Source: CAYNHF01 sp964397045 (lineage in GTDB: Bacteria; Actinomycetota; Acidimicrobiia; Spongiisociales; UBA5794). From it: 45,719 bases of DNA. Shown here one piece after another: positions 1-7,896 of this stretch. Both the position numbers and the translations under genes were made by a program. Location of the stretch: the NCBI GenBank assembly GCA_964397045.1, contig CAYNHF010000040.1:1-45719 (forward strand), in the 5' to 3' direction. The notes under the pieces were generated by a model. That model was not told the origin of the DNA and made no database searches. It worked only from the letters and a program-made list of their open reading frames with translations. Within the stretch, counting starts at the first letter, position 1. Each line of letters starts with the position of its first letter.

Positions 1-635
1 CCGGCTGGGAGGGATGATGTTGGTTGTTTGGTGGCACGCACCGTACGAGCGGTGAGACTCCGACTGAGTTGCTGGCACAGCTCGGAAGGGTCCCTCTGCC
101 ATCGAGGTGCGATGTGCTGCCTGGTTGCCAAAAGCGAGTGAAAGGGGTGACACTGCTAGAGCAGTTGACCGTGATCCCTTTGATCCGGGTGGGGTCTGAC
201 CCGATTAACCGGCTGACGCATCGTTGATGCTGTCCTGATAATGACCTGTCGGCCCCACCCACCAAAAGGCTTTGCGGGCGGTGTGACCTAATACGAGCCT
301 GCCCACCTCACGGTGTGGCCCATCCCAGTCCTGTCCACCCAACCCGCCGTGCACCTTGACATACGAGATTCATCATGCGCTCCCTACGACACGGTTCACC
401 GATGCCTTGGGACTAACTCTGAGACTTCGCGCTATTGCGCCCTGGGGCAGCACGAGCTTGGTTCTGTGTACGCACCGCGATCCTGCACCAAGGGGCTTCG
501 TGTATCACGAATCCCCCGGGGCCATACAGTGCATCGGTTTCTGAGCCGACCAAGAAATCACCCAGAAACCCCAACACCGCCCTGCAACAGTCCGAGACCT
601 ACGCGACGAGACCCCTTGCAGAACAAGGGGTCTCC
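1..635. other. Region without a defensible gene
   Basis: No frame here gives a protein I recognise. A 67-codon open frame at 24-227 and longer frames at 313-774 have no visible domain, and the latter overlaps the tRNA-Arg gene antisense. The base composition is less GC-biased than the neighbouring genes. The stretch could be an eroded gene or the non-coding end of an old insertion element, but no terminal inverted repeats or transposase motifs are visible. Confidence 0.4.
610..632. terminator. Hairpin downstream of tRNA-Arg
   Basis: There is a perfect 8-bp stem (610-617 pairing with 625-632) with a 7-base loop. It begins 4 bases beyond the tRNA-Arg 3' end on the minus strand. It has no U-tract, which is common in high-GC actinobacteria. 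The position suggests a transcription terminator or 3' processing barrier. Confidence 0.5.
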
Positions 636-712
636 TGGCACGCCCGGAGGGACTCGAACCCCCAACCTTCTGATCCGTAATCAGACGCTCTATCCAATTG
701 AGCTACGGGCGC
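636..712 (-). tRNA. tRNA-Arg (anticodon ACG)
   Basis: The minus strand folds as a complete cloverleaf with a 7-bp acceptor stem, the anticodon loop TTACGGA, and an encoded CCA at 636-638. The anticodon ACG is normally read only after A34 is deaminated to inosine by TadA. A tadA-like gene lies at 12520-12990 in this window, so substrate and enzyme are both present. A hairpin follows immediately downstream. Confidence 0.95.
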
Positions 713-832
713 CTGCATCGCGCAGTACGGGCGTGCGGGGCACAACGCTAATACAGGCCCGGGGACAGGGATAGCCCAGATCGCACGAAAACAGCTGGAA
801 CCTCCCTAAGCCGCCCTAGCGTCTCAACCATC

Positions 833-1669
833 ATGAAGCGTCTGGTCGTCCCGGTCCTCGCCTTCTCTCTCACTGCGATCGCCTGCGGATCTGACGCCAC
901 GGGTGACTCCCCCGGGACGCCGACGCTTCCTCCCGAGCCAGACGCCGTCGTCCTCACCGTAGGTTTCGAAGGCGGCTTCGCTCCGGTTGATGCGGTCTAC
1001 GATCCGCTACCCATCTACGTTCTCTTCTCCGACGGACGACTCGTATCCCAAGGGCCAACAGCAGCGATCTTCCCTGGTCCCAAGCTCCCCAACCTCCAGG
1101 TGGCGCAACTCAACGACGACCAGCGGTCCGAGGTGCTCGGCCTGGTCGACCAGGTGGGCCTCCCCCAGATGACCGACGAACGCGACAACAATCTCGACGA
1201 TGCCGGCAACGTCGCAGACGCCCCGGACACGGTCTTCGCCTACTCCGACTCCAATGGTGAACACCGCTACGCCGTTTATGCGCTTGGCATCACAGACACC
1301 CCGACACAGCAGCGCCACGCCGCGGCACAGGATCTGGTCTCTCTCCTCCACGATCTGTCGGCAACCGCTGAACAGACGGGCGAATACGAAGTAGACCGAC
1401 TGCACATCCTGATCTCCGAGGACTTCGGAGCCAGCGCGGAGCCTGAGGCAACCACCGTGGCCTGGCCCCTGTCGACCCCGACATCTGATTTCACCCCCGT
1501 AGTGCTCGATCTGCGCTGCCATGTCTTCGAAGCAGCCGCAGCTCAGGAAGCCCTGACTGCGCTGCAGTCGACCAATCAGCTCACCTTCTGGGATGAAGCC
1601 GGCACCGTCTACCGACCGACCCCCCGGCCGCTCTTTCCCGGCGAAACCGGCTGTCCGACAGTCCCCTGA
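833..1669 (+). CDS. Putative lipoprotein, function unknown
   Basis: The 278-residue product starts with a short basic N-terminus and a hydrophobic stretch ending in a lipobox with Cys at about residue 18 (LTAIAC). It is therefore expected to be lipid-anchored outside the membrane. A Ser/Pro/Asp-rich linker follows, then a globular region I do not recognise. It diverges from the tRNA-Arg gene, so a promoter should lie in 713-832. It ends 73 bases before the first DUF885 gene and could be co-transcribed with it. The lipoprotein call rests on the N-terminus only. Confidence 0.75.
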   Translation: MKRLVVPVLAFSLTAIACGSDATGDSPGTPTLPPEPDAVVLTVGFEGGFAPVDAVYDPLPIYVLFSDGRLVSQGPTAAIFPGPKLPNLQVAQLNDDQRSEVLGLVDQVGLPQMTDERDNNLDDAGNVADAPDTVFAYSDSNGEHRYAVYALGITDTPTQQRHAAAQDLVSLLHDLSATAEQTGEYEVDRLHILISEDFGASAEPEATTVAWPLSTPTSDFTPVVLDLRCHVFEAAAAQEALTALQSTNQLTFWDEAGTVYRPTPRPLFPGETGCPTVP

Positions 1670-1742
1670 GGCTCGACCCACCTCGGCACCTCCTCACAGG
1701 CCCGGTATCCTTCCCCTTCACATCTCCGGAAGGAACCACCCG

Positions 1743-3404
1743 TTGAACGAGGAACTCACGCGCCTGGGCGACGAGTACTGGGAGTACGTACTCTCCACCA
1801 ACCCGACGACGGCGCTCATGATGGGCGACCACCGCTACGACGACCAGATGGAAGACGCCTCCCGCCAGGCAGAGGATGCTCACATCGCACAACTCCACGC
1901 CTTTGCAGCAGCCGCGACAGCGATCGACCCCACCACGCTCACCCCGGACGAGACCATCAGCAGAGAGGTGCTGATCTTCGTCACCAGCACTGAAGCCGAA
2001 GGCGCCGAGACGCGGCTCGCGGAAATCGACGTGAACCCTGCGGTGGGGTTCCACGCAATGCTCGGAGTATCGGCCAGCCAGTTTCCCATCGTCCAGCCGG
2101 AGCATGCCGAAGCAATGCTCGACAAGTACGTCGGGATCGCTCGCATGTTCGATCAGATGGCAGTGCGGCTGCAGGAAGGCGTTGCCAACGGGCGCACGCC
2201 GCCAGACGAGCACGTGAACGCCGTAGTCGCCCAGATCGATGCCTACCTTGCCGGCAGCGTCGAAGACGATGCCTTGGTCCAACTACGCGCGCCTGAAATC
2301 TACGACGAGGCTGCCGAAGCTGCCTGGCGTTCCCGACTCGCTGCAACCGTCACCGAACAGATCCGGCCCGCATATCAGCGCTACCGGGACGTCATCACCA
2401 ACGACGTGTTGCCTGCGGCACGACCGATCGATCAGCCCGGCCTGACCTACCTCCCGGACGGGGAGGTTGCGTACGCTCGAGCGGTCCATCGCCACACGTC
2501 ACTCGGCATGGATCCCAGAGAGGTCCACGAGATCGGACGCCAACAGATTCGCCTTCTCGAGGACGAATACCGCAGCATCGGAGGCGAGGCACTCGGCACC
2601 GAAGATCTGACCGAGATCTACGACCGCCTCCGCAGCGATGCGACGCTCCACTTTGAAAACGGACCGGACGTCGTCGTCGCTTCCGAGATCGCCATGGCAA
2701 AGGCCAGGACAGAAATGGCGGACTGGTTCGGGGAATTGCCGAAGGCCGAGTGTGTCGTTGCGGAGACCCAGCACGGCCCCACGGCCTACTACTTCCGCCC
2801 CGCACTCGATGGCTCCCGGCCCGGCACCTTCTTCGTCAACACCGCAGACCCCACGCGCTGGGGACGCTTCGAGATCGAGGCCATGGCGTACCACGAGGGC
2901 ATCCCCGGCCACCACCTCCAGCTTGCGATCGCACAGGAACTCGAAGGCGTTCCGGCGTTTCGGAGCAATGCCCGTGTCACTGCATACTCAGAGGGTTGGG
3001 GTCTCTACACCGAACGTCTGGCAGACGAGATGGGCCTGTACAGCACTCCGCTCGACCGGATCGGAATGCTGTCTGCCGACTCGATGCGCGCCGGCCGTCT
3101 CGTGATCGACACCGGGATTCATGCGCTCGGATGGAGCAAGCAAGAGGCCATGGATTACTTCGCCAACAACTCGCCGATGAGTCTCAGCACCATCGAAGGA
3201 GAGGTCGATCGCTACATCGGAATGCCGGGCCAAGCACTCGCCTACATGATCGGCCGGCTAGAGATCATGCGCATCCGGACGGACGCGGAGTCCCGCATGG
3301 GAGCCGCCTTCGACATCAAGGGTTTCCACGACATCGTGCTCGGGTCGGGTCTCGTACCACTCGAAACGTTGGATCGCATGGTTGCCGGGTGGGCCTCGCA
3401 ATGA
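1743..3404 (+). CDS. DUF885 family putative metallopeptidase, copy 1
   Basis: This 553-residue protein belongs to the DUF885 family of predicted zinc-dependent peptidase-like enzymes. The family hallmark HEGIPGHH lies near residue 383, followed by a conserved EGWGLYTERLADEMG segment that probably supplies further active-site residues. I chose the TTG start at 1743 because GGAAGGA lies 8 bases upstream and the open frame before it overlaps the preceding gene. No signal peptide is visible, so it is likely cytoplasmic. The next gene is a paralogue that starts inside this stop codon (ATGA overlap), so the two are probably translated together. The substrate is unknown. Confidence 0.88.
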   Translation: MNEELTRLGDEYWEYVLSTNPTTALMMGDHRYDDQMEDASRQAEDAHIAQLHAFAAAATAIDPTTLTPDETISREVLIFVTSTEAEGAETRLAEIDVNPAVGFHAMLGVSASQFPIVQPEHAEAMLDKYVGIARMFDQMAVRLQEGVANGRTPPDEHVNAVVAQIDAYLAGSVEDDALVQLRAPEIYDEAAEAAWRSRLAATVTEQIRPAYQRYRDVITNDVLPAARPIDQPGLTYLPDGEVAYARAVHRHTSLGMDPREVHEIGRQQIRLLEDEYRSIGGEALGTEDLTEIYDRLRSDATLHFENGPDVVVASEIAMAKARTEMADWFGELPKAECVVAETQHGPTAYYFRPALDGSRPGTFFVNTADPTRWGRFEIEAMAYHEGIPGHHLQLAIAQELEGVPAFRSNARVTAYSEGWGLYTERLADEMGLYSTPLDRIGMLSADSMRAGRLVIDTGIHALGWSKQEAMDYFANNSPMSLSTIEGEVDRYIGMPGQALAYMIGRLEIMRIRTDAESRMGAAFDIKGFHDIVLGSGLVPLETLDRMVAGWASQ

Positions 3405-5095
3405 CCGGGCAGACCACGCCGAGCGAAAGCCTCGCCGCGCTCGCCGACAGGTACTGGAACTACCAACTCGACACGTCACCGACCATCGCGTTCTTGTTCG
3501 GCGACTACCGCAACGTCGCGCTGTGGGAAGACGTCAGCGCCGCTGGTGAAGCAGCCAAGGCCGCCGTTCTCCATGCGGTCGCCGCTGAGGCCGAAGCAAT
3601 CGAGGCCGACTCCCTCAACCGGTCGCAGCGGATCACCCGGGCGATGCTGATGGAGGAAGCTCGCCAGACCGCCGTCTCCCTCGATCATTCGATGACCGAC
3701 TTCGAGGTCGATCCTTCTGGTGGCATCCACGTGGCACTGCCCCAGATGGCGGCGCAGATCCCGATTCCGAATGCAGAGGTGGCGAATTCGCTCGTGGTCA
3801 AGTGGGCGGGGTTCGGCGACTATTTCGACGCCATGATCGAGCGCCTGCGTTCCGGGCTGGCCGCCCGCCGCGTCGCCTCGGCCACCGCAATCACCAAAAC
3901 CCTCGCTCAGCTCGATGCCTACCTCGGGAGCGACATCAAAAACGACCCCTACACACAGCTTCCCGCCCCCGAGGACATGAGCGCAGAAGAGGTCACAGAG
4001 TGGCGAGGCAGGCTCGAGGACCAGACCCAGTTCTCTATCAGACCCGGATACACGCGCTACCGCGATGTGCTGCGCGACGAGCTGCTCCCGAACGCCAGAT
4101 CCGACGAGCGGGCAGGCGTGATGTGGGTAACGGGTGGCGAGGAGACCTACCGCGCTGCGGTGCGCCGCCACACCACCCTCGACCTCAACCCCGAAGAAAT
4201 CCATTCCATCGGCCTGGAGGGGATCGAGCACCTCGAAGACGAGTACCGCTCCCTCGGCCTCGGGGTGCTCGACACCTCCGACCTGACGGAGATCTACGAG
4301 CGCCTCCGCAACGACTCTGCATTGCGGTTCGAAACCGGCGCAGAGGTGCGCGAGGCCGCCCAGACGTCGATGGACCGGGCTCGCGCCGCAATGGGGGACT
4401 GGTTCGGCCGGTTGCCTGTGGCCGACTGCGTGATGCATGAGATCCCCGGCCCGGGCGCCGAGGAAGCACCGCTCGGCTATTACCTGCAGCCGGCCATGGA
4501 CGGATCCCGGCCTGGCACCTACTTCATCAACACAACGGAGCCGACCACTCGCACCCGCTACGAGTCCGAGGCGCTGGCATTCCACGAATCGATACCCGGC
4601 CACCACCTACAGTTGGCGATCGCACAGGAACTCGAGGGCGTACCCGACTTCCAGAAGCATGCCATCGTGTCTGCCTACGTCGAGGGCTGGGGCCTCTACA
4701 CCGAGCGACTCTCCGACGAGATGGGCCTCTACACGAGTGACCTGGCCCGACTCGGCATCCTTTCGTTCGACTCATGGCGCTGTGGCCGCCTCGTGGTTGA
4801 CACCGGCATGCACGCCATGGGATGGAGCCGGCAACAGGCCATCGACTATCTCCTCGCGAACTCGCCCCAAGCGCTCAACAACATCGAGAACGAGGTCGAC
4901 CGCTACATCGCGTGGCCCGGGCAGGCCCTCGCCTACAAGATCGGACAGATCGAGATCCTGCGACTCCGGCGACAGGCCGAACGCATCCGGGGCGACCGCT
5001 TCGACATCAGGGAGTTCCACGACACCGTCCTCGACTCGGGACCCGTCACCTTGACCCTGCTCGGTGACCTGGTCGGCGAGTGGGCCGAATCGTGA
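3401..5095 (+). CDS. DUF885 family putative metallopeptidase, copy 2
   Basis: This 564-residue paralogue of the upstream gene has the same architecture: an N-terminal helical region, HESIPGHH near residue 394, and the EGWGLYTERLSDEMG segment. Both candidate metal-binding stretches are intact. It starts at an ATG overlapping the upstream TGA by 4 bases, and a GTG start of the next gene overlaps its own stop. The arrangement suggests an old tandem duplication kept as a translationally coupled pair, possibly with two substrate ranges or as a hetero-oligomer. Biochemical function is not established for the family. Confidence 0.88.
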   Translation: MTGQTTPSESLAALADRYWNYQLDTSPTIAFLFGDYRNVALWEDVSAAGEAAKAAVLHAVAAEAEAIEADSLNRSQRITRAMLMEEARQTAVSLDHSMTDFEVDPSGGIHVALPQMAAQIPIPNAEVANSLVVKWAGFGDYFDAMIERLRSGLAARRVASATAITKTLAQLDAYLGSDIKNDPYTQLPAPEDMSAEEVTEWRGRLEDQTQFSIRPGYTRYRDVLRDELLPNARSDERAGVMWVTGGEETYRAAVRRHTTLDLNPEEIHSIGLEGIEHLEDEYRSLGLGVLDTSDLTEIYERLRNDSALRFETGAEVREAAQTSMDRARAAMGDWFGRLPVADCVMHEIPGPGAEEAPLGYYLQPAMDGSRPGTYFINTTEPTTRTRYESEALAFHESIPGHHLQLAIAQELEGVPDFQKHAIVSAYVEGWGLYTERLSDEMGLYTSDLARLGILSFDSWRCGRLVVDTGMHAMGWSRQQAIDYLLANSPQALNNIENEVDRYIAWPGQALAYKIGQIEILRLRRQAERIRGDRFDIREFHDTVLDSGPVTLTLLGDLVGEWAES

Positions 5096-5499
5096 TCTCA
5101 GTGGAGGTGGCCCGTGAACTCAGCGACGCCGGACTGGTATGGACGCCGGTCAACGGCGACCGTTTCTTCATCCCCGATCGTGACCTCGATGAGGAGGTGT
5201 TCGCCATCAGCGACATGACGGTTGACGTCAGAGTCGTGCCCGGAGGCAAGGAGATCTCGTTCAACGGTGCTGTCGAGTGGGCTCTCGACGCCATAGAGCA
5301 GCACGAAGTCGTGTGGCTTCCGACCGAAACCCAACTGCGCCAGGCACTCGGAGAGCACTTCGTGTCGCTGTGGCGCACCACAGACGGCTTCGCATGCGTC
5401 GCCAGCGTCCGCGGAGAACACCGCGACTTCGCCGCTCCCGATGCGGCCGATGCATACGCGATGGCGCTTCTCGACCACCTCCGGGCGCAGCTCATCTGA
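5092..5499 (+). CDS. Small conserved protein of the type often labelled pilus assembly CpaE
   Basis: The product is a 135-residue, acidic, soluble protein without signal peptide or membrane segment. Its N-terminal region (VARELSDAGLVWTP, then GDRFFIPDRDLDE) resembles small actinobacterial proteins carried in databases as 'pilus assembly protein CpaE'. It lacks the receiver and ATPase domains of true CpaE, so that name is doubtful. The GTG start at 5092 is preferred because it overlaps the stop of the upstream DUF885 gene (GTGA). An in-frame ATG at 5080 is the alternative. A copy of the 48-bp palindromic repeat lies just downstream. Confidence 0.75.
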   Translation: MISVEVARELSDAGLVWTPVNGDRFFIPDRDLDEEVFAISDMTVDVRVVPGGKEISFNGAVEWALDAIEQHEVVWLPTETQLRQALGEHFVSLWRTTDGFACVASVRGEHRDFAAPDAADAYAMALLDHLRAQLI

Positions 5500-5508
5500 G
5501 GCGGCTGG

Positions 5509-5556
5509 GTTCTTGCGTCCCTCACCGGGACATCCACCGCAAACCGACGCAAGAAC
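5509..5556. repeat. 48-bp intergenic palindrome, copy A
   Basis: The element is bounded by a perfect 11-bp inverted repeat (GTTCTTGCGTC at 5509-5519, complement at 5546-5556). The interior has a second possible stem, GTCCC with GGGAC. It shares ends, length and interior bases with elements at 14489, 37738 and 40880. It sits between a plus-strand gene and a minus-strand tRNA gene, where a bidirectional terminator would be expected. Confidence 0.8.
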
Positions 5557-5577
5557 AGGGGGAAGCAACGAGCCAAG

Positions 5578-5606
5578 GAACGGCGGCGCACTGAGCGCCG
5601 CCGTTC
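5578..5606. terminator. GC-rich hairpin between convergent genes
   Basis: An 11-bp stem (5578-5588 with 5596-5606) with a 7-base loop lies between the plus-strand gene ending at 5499 and the tRNA-Ser gene on the minus strand. No T-run follows on either strand. It is best read as a bidirectional, U-independent terminator. Confidence 0.55.
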
Positions 5607-5607
5607 G

Positions 5608-5700
<93 letters not shown>

Positions 5701-5769
5701 CGGTGGGGAAAGGTTATCAGGCTCCGGTTGTGAGCCGACACCCGGTTGAACCTCACTACCGTCACGACC

Positions 5770-5949
5770 ATGGAGAGCGACCCAGCAGGGGAACCCAAAC
5801 CTCAGCTAAGCGAGTGGCGGGAACGACTGGCCGGGTGGCCCGCGGCCATCGCGATCGTGGTCATTGGCGCGCTGGTCCTCGTCACCGGCGCGGTGCTCCT
5901 CTGGCTCGTCATCACCACGCTGGGTGCCCTGCTCAGAACCATCTTCTGA
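5770..5949 (+). CDS. Small single-pass membrane protein
   Basis: The 59-residue product has a charged N-terminal half and one strong hydrophobic helix at about residues 25-55, rich in Val, Ile, Leu and Ala. The ATG at 5770 is the most plausible start, and there is an alternative in-frame start at 5746. No family is recognised. It lies alone between tRNA-Ser(GCU) and tRNA-Ser(CGA). The composition supports a real membrane peptide, but its length makes the call tentative. Confidence 0.5.
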   Translation: MESDPAGEPKPQLSEWRERLAGWPAAIAIVVIGALVLVTGAVLLWLVITTLGALLRTIF

Positions 5950-6030
5950 GCATCTCGGAAATCGGCAACACGGCGGGCCGGGTACAATCGCCGACCGCAC
6001 CTTCATTTGACCGATGCACGGGCGCGACCT

Positions 6031-6120
6031 GGAGGGATGGCCGAGCGGACGAAGGCGGCAGTCTCGAAAACTGTTGAACCGGTTTTTCCGGTTCCGTGGG
6101 TTCGAATCCCACTCCCTCCG
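6031..6120 (+). tRNA. tRNA-Ser (anticodon CGA)
   Basis: A class II cloverleaf with acceptor GGAGGGA/TCCCTCC, anticodon loop CTCGAAA and a long variable arm. CCA is not encoded (CTC follows the discriminator), so a CCA-adding enzyme is needed. The last 23 bases are duplicated at 6340-6362 inside a longer direct repeat. Confidence 0.95.
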
Positions 6121-6236
6121 CTCTCTTCAGCACCGCGCAGAACCACGCGGTGGCCCCACGCCGGCGATACAACCTGCCGCTTGGAACCACGCCGTCACCC
6201 AGCCTCAACACGTGCCGCCTAGATGATCCCGCACCC
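6098..6236 (+). repeat. Direct repeat A1 overlapping the tRNA-Ser(CGA) 3' end
   Basis: This 139-bp unit begins in the T arm of the tRNA and runs into the intergenic region. It is repeated almost perfectly at 6340-6478 (offset 242). The few visible differences include G/A, A/C and G/T substitutions. It contains one arm of a 9-bp hairpin at 6222-6245. Confidence 0.9.
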
Positions 6237-6245
6237 GGGATCATC
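6222..6245 (+). terminator. Hairpin downstream of tRNA-Ser(CGA)
   Basis: A perfect 9-bp stem, GATGATCCC at 6222-6230 pairing with GGGATCATC at 6237-6245, encloses a 6-base loop about 100 bases after the tRNA. It may end the tRNA transcript. The second repeat copy lacks the right arm, so only this copy can fold. Confidence 0.4.
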
Positions 6246-6287
6246 CCGCGCTACCCCACCCGAGCACTTCCCTGCCACCCAATGGCA

Positions 6288-6342
6288 CCCTTCCACGACC
6301 ACGGTGGGCAAGTCGTGCCGGTCTCCACGAACCGGCGAGGGG
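6288..6342 (+). repeat. Direct repeat B1
   Basis: This 55-bp unit recurs at 6477-6531 with two visible mismatches. Its core (GTCTCCACGAACCGGCGAGG) also appears at 7839-7858 downstream of tRNA-Ser(UGA). It joins directly to repeat A2. Confidence 0.85.
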
Positions 6343-6478
6343 TTCGAATCCCACTCCCTCCGCTCTCTTCAGCACCGCGCAGAACCACGCGGTGACCCCA
6401 CGCCGGCGATACAACCTGCCGCTTGGAACCACGCCGTCACCCAGCCTCCACACGTGCCGCCTAGATGATCCCTCACCC
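6340..6478 (+). repeat. Direct repeat A2 carrying a tRNA-Ser 3' fragment
   Basis: Second copy of repeat A. Its first 23 bases duplicate the T-arm/acceptor end of tRNA-Ser(CGA), but no tRNA body precedes them, so this is a fragment and not a gene. The copy resembles the attachment-site duplications left by tRNA-targeting integrases, although no integrase gene is present here. Confidence 0.9.
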
Positions 6479-6531
6479 CTTCCACGACCACCGTGGGCAA
6501 CTCGTGCCGGTCTCCACGAACCGGCGAGGGG
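6477..6531 (+). repeat. Direct repeat B2
   Basis: Second copy of repeat B, ending just before the 3' end of the VOC gene on the opposite strand. The order A1-B1-A2-B2 indicates a tandem duplication in which the second unit lost about 50 bases between A and B. Confidence 0.85.
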
Positions 6532-6557
6532 CGTGGCTGAACCCAGCAGCCGACGCG

Positions 6558-7349
6558 CTAGCCGGTCGGAGTTTCTAGAGCAGGTCCGATGATGCTGAAC
6601 GTCCCACCCTGTGGGTCGCCAACAACAGCCGTCCGGCCTGCCGGGGTGTCAAACGGTTCAACCGAAATCGACCCGCCGAGCGCCGTGAGCTCGCCGAGGG
6701 CCTCGTCGATGTCGCCGACGCGGAAATACACCATCCAGTGAGCCGGGATCTCAGCCGGCCAGTTCTCATCCATGGCGAGCATGCCGCCGTTGGGTCGGTC
6801 TCCGTTCGAGAACATGGTGTACAGCATGCCGGTTGGCATCTCATCGGTCTGGGCCGTCCAGCCGAAGACCTCGCCGTAGAACCTCTGCGCGGCGTCTGCG
6901 TCACGGGTAGCAAGTTCGTTCCAGGTCATGAACCCGGGATCATTGAATCGGTCGGCGCCGGCATGGTTGCCTGCCTGCCAGATCGAGAACACAGCGCCGG
7001 TTGGGTCGGCAAGGATCGCCATCCTTCCCGAGTCATACACGTCCACGGCCGGGAGCACTTCCGAACCCCCGGCTGCGATCACAGTCGCGCCGACGTCATC
7101 GACAGAATCGACGGAAACATAGGATTGCCACATCGGGGGAAAGCCTGCTGCCTGCATCTCGGGCGGCATCGGACCCATACCGGCTGCGAGATCACCATCC
7201 TTTGAGAACAGGACGTAGATGAGGTTGCCGTCCGGGTCATGCTGTTCGACGCTCTCCCATCCAAACAGCTGCTGATAGAACTCCTTGCCGGCAGATACGT
7301 CAGCAAGCGAGATGTCAGTCCAAGAAAACATTCCGTTCGGGTGTGCCAT
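6558..7349 (-). CDS. Two-domain VOC (glyoxalase/bleomycin-resistance fold) protein
   Basis: The 263-residue product contains two vicinal-oxygen-chelate units, at about residues 8-125 and 140-258. Each has the typical FYxxxFGW motif (FYQQLFGWE, FYGEVFGWT) and a terminal DPTGAVFSIW or DPQGGTFSII strand. Double-VOC proteins of this kind are usually metal-dependent lyase or dioxygenase-like enzymes, or binding proteins; the substrate cannot be read here. The ATG at 7349 is chosen because GGAGGAC lies upstream at 7355-7361 and the domain begins at once. It stands alone on the minus strand between two tRNA-Ser regions. Confidence 0.88.
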   Translation of the reverse strand: MAHPNGMFSWTDISLADVSAGKEFYQQLFGWESVEQHDPDGNLIYVLFSKDGDLAAGMGPMPPEMQAAGFPPMWQSYVSVDSVDDVGATVIAAGGSEVLPAVDVYDSGRMAILADPTGAVFSIWQAGNHAGADRFNDPGFMTWNELATRDADAAQRFYGEVFGWTAQTDEMPTGMLYTMFSNGDRPNGGMLAMDENWPAEIPAHWMVYFRVGDIDEALGELTALGGSISVEPFDTPAGRTAVVGDPQGGTFSIIGPALETPTG

Positions 7350-7488
7350 CGATGTCCTCCCTGATTGGCTACTCGACTGAACGTACCACGCCGCTGCGAC
7401 GAGAAACCCAGGGTCGTCGCGCCTGCCCGAGTCACGGTGCATGACCAACTGATCCACGGACCTAACCTTGTCCGGGACGTAGTCGTCC

Positions 7489-7576
7489 GGAGGGATGGCC
7501 GAGCGGACGAAGGCGCCAGTCTTGAAAACTGGTGAGCCCCTTGCGGGTTCCGTGGGTTCGAATCCCACTCCCTCCG
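7489..7576 (+). tRNA. tRNA-Ser (anticodon UGA)
   Basis: A class II cloverleaf with acceptor GGAGGGA/TCCCTCC, anticodon loop CTTGAAA and a long variable arm. CCA is not encoded. The acceptor stem and T arm match tRNA-Ser(CGA) and (GGA), as expected for one synthetase recognising all serine isoacceptors. Repeats related to those after tRNA-Ser(CGA) follow it. Confidence 0.95.
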
Positions 7577-7706
7577 CTGCTCTCAGCGACGTGCCGAACC
7601 GCACAACCGGCCTGCGCAGGTGACAAACAGTGCCGCTAGGACAATCGCCGGCTTCTCATTGCAGCCCACATTGCGCGCACAAGCCGGTGACAGAAGGTGC
7701 TGCTGA

Positions 7707-7729
7707 GACGATCTCCAACCGAGATCGTC
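7707..7729 (+). terminator. Hairpin downstream of tRNA-Ser(UGA)
   Basis: A perfect 9-bp stem, GACGATCTC at 7707-7715 pairing with GAGATCGTC at 7721-7729, has a 5-base loop. It lies 130 bases after the tRNA 3' end. It is a candidate terminator without a U-tract. Confidence 0.4.
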
Positions 7730-7791
7730 CGGCGCTAACCGGCCGTGGACGATTCCCTGCCACCCAATGGCCAACTTCCACGCGCAGTTGG

Positions 7792-7892
7792 GCGAATCCT
7801 GGTGGTCGCGCTCACGGGCGAGGGGCAAGTCCTGGTGGTCTCCACGAACCGGCGAGGGGCGAGTCCTGGTGGTCTTCGCTCACGGGCGAGGG
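7792..7892 (+). repeat. Three tandem 33-34 bp units
   Basis: Units at 7792-7824, 7825-7858 and 7859-7892 share the pattern G-C-(A/G)-AxTCCTGGTGGTC followed by a variable centre and GGCGAGGG. The middle unit carries the same GTCTCCACGAACC centre as repeats B1 and B2. Upstream, 7752-7783 also matches the segment at 6268-6297 (TTCCCTGCCACCCAATGGC). The units end 4 bases before the zinc-ribbon gene's stop codon. Confidence 0.75.
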
Positions 7893-7896
7893 GGAG

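Noticed and set aside
3476..4606. Long minus-strand open frame opposite the second DUF885 gene
   Set aside because: It mirrors the high-GC third-position pattern of the plus-strand gene, has no recognisable domain, and the plus strand carries clear family motifs.
5092..5499. True CpaE pilus-assembly ATPase
   Set aside because: At 135 residues it has neither receiver nor ATPase motifs, and no tad pilus genes are nearby.
6340..6362. Second tRNA-Ser gene
   Set aside because: Only the T-arm and acceptor 3' strand are present; no anticodon arm or 5' acceptor precedes them.
7792..7892. CRISPR-like array
   Set aside because: The three units are directly adjacent with variable centres and no unique spacers of constant length, and no cas genes lie in the window.
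6031..7896. Integrated prophage or genomic island at the tRNA-Ser genes
   Set aside because: There are direct repeats, but no integrase, phage or plasmid genes between them; only a footprint can be argued.
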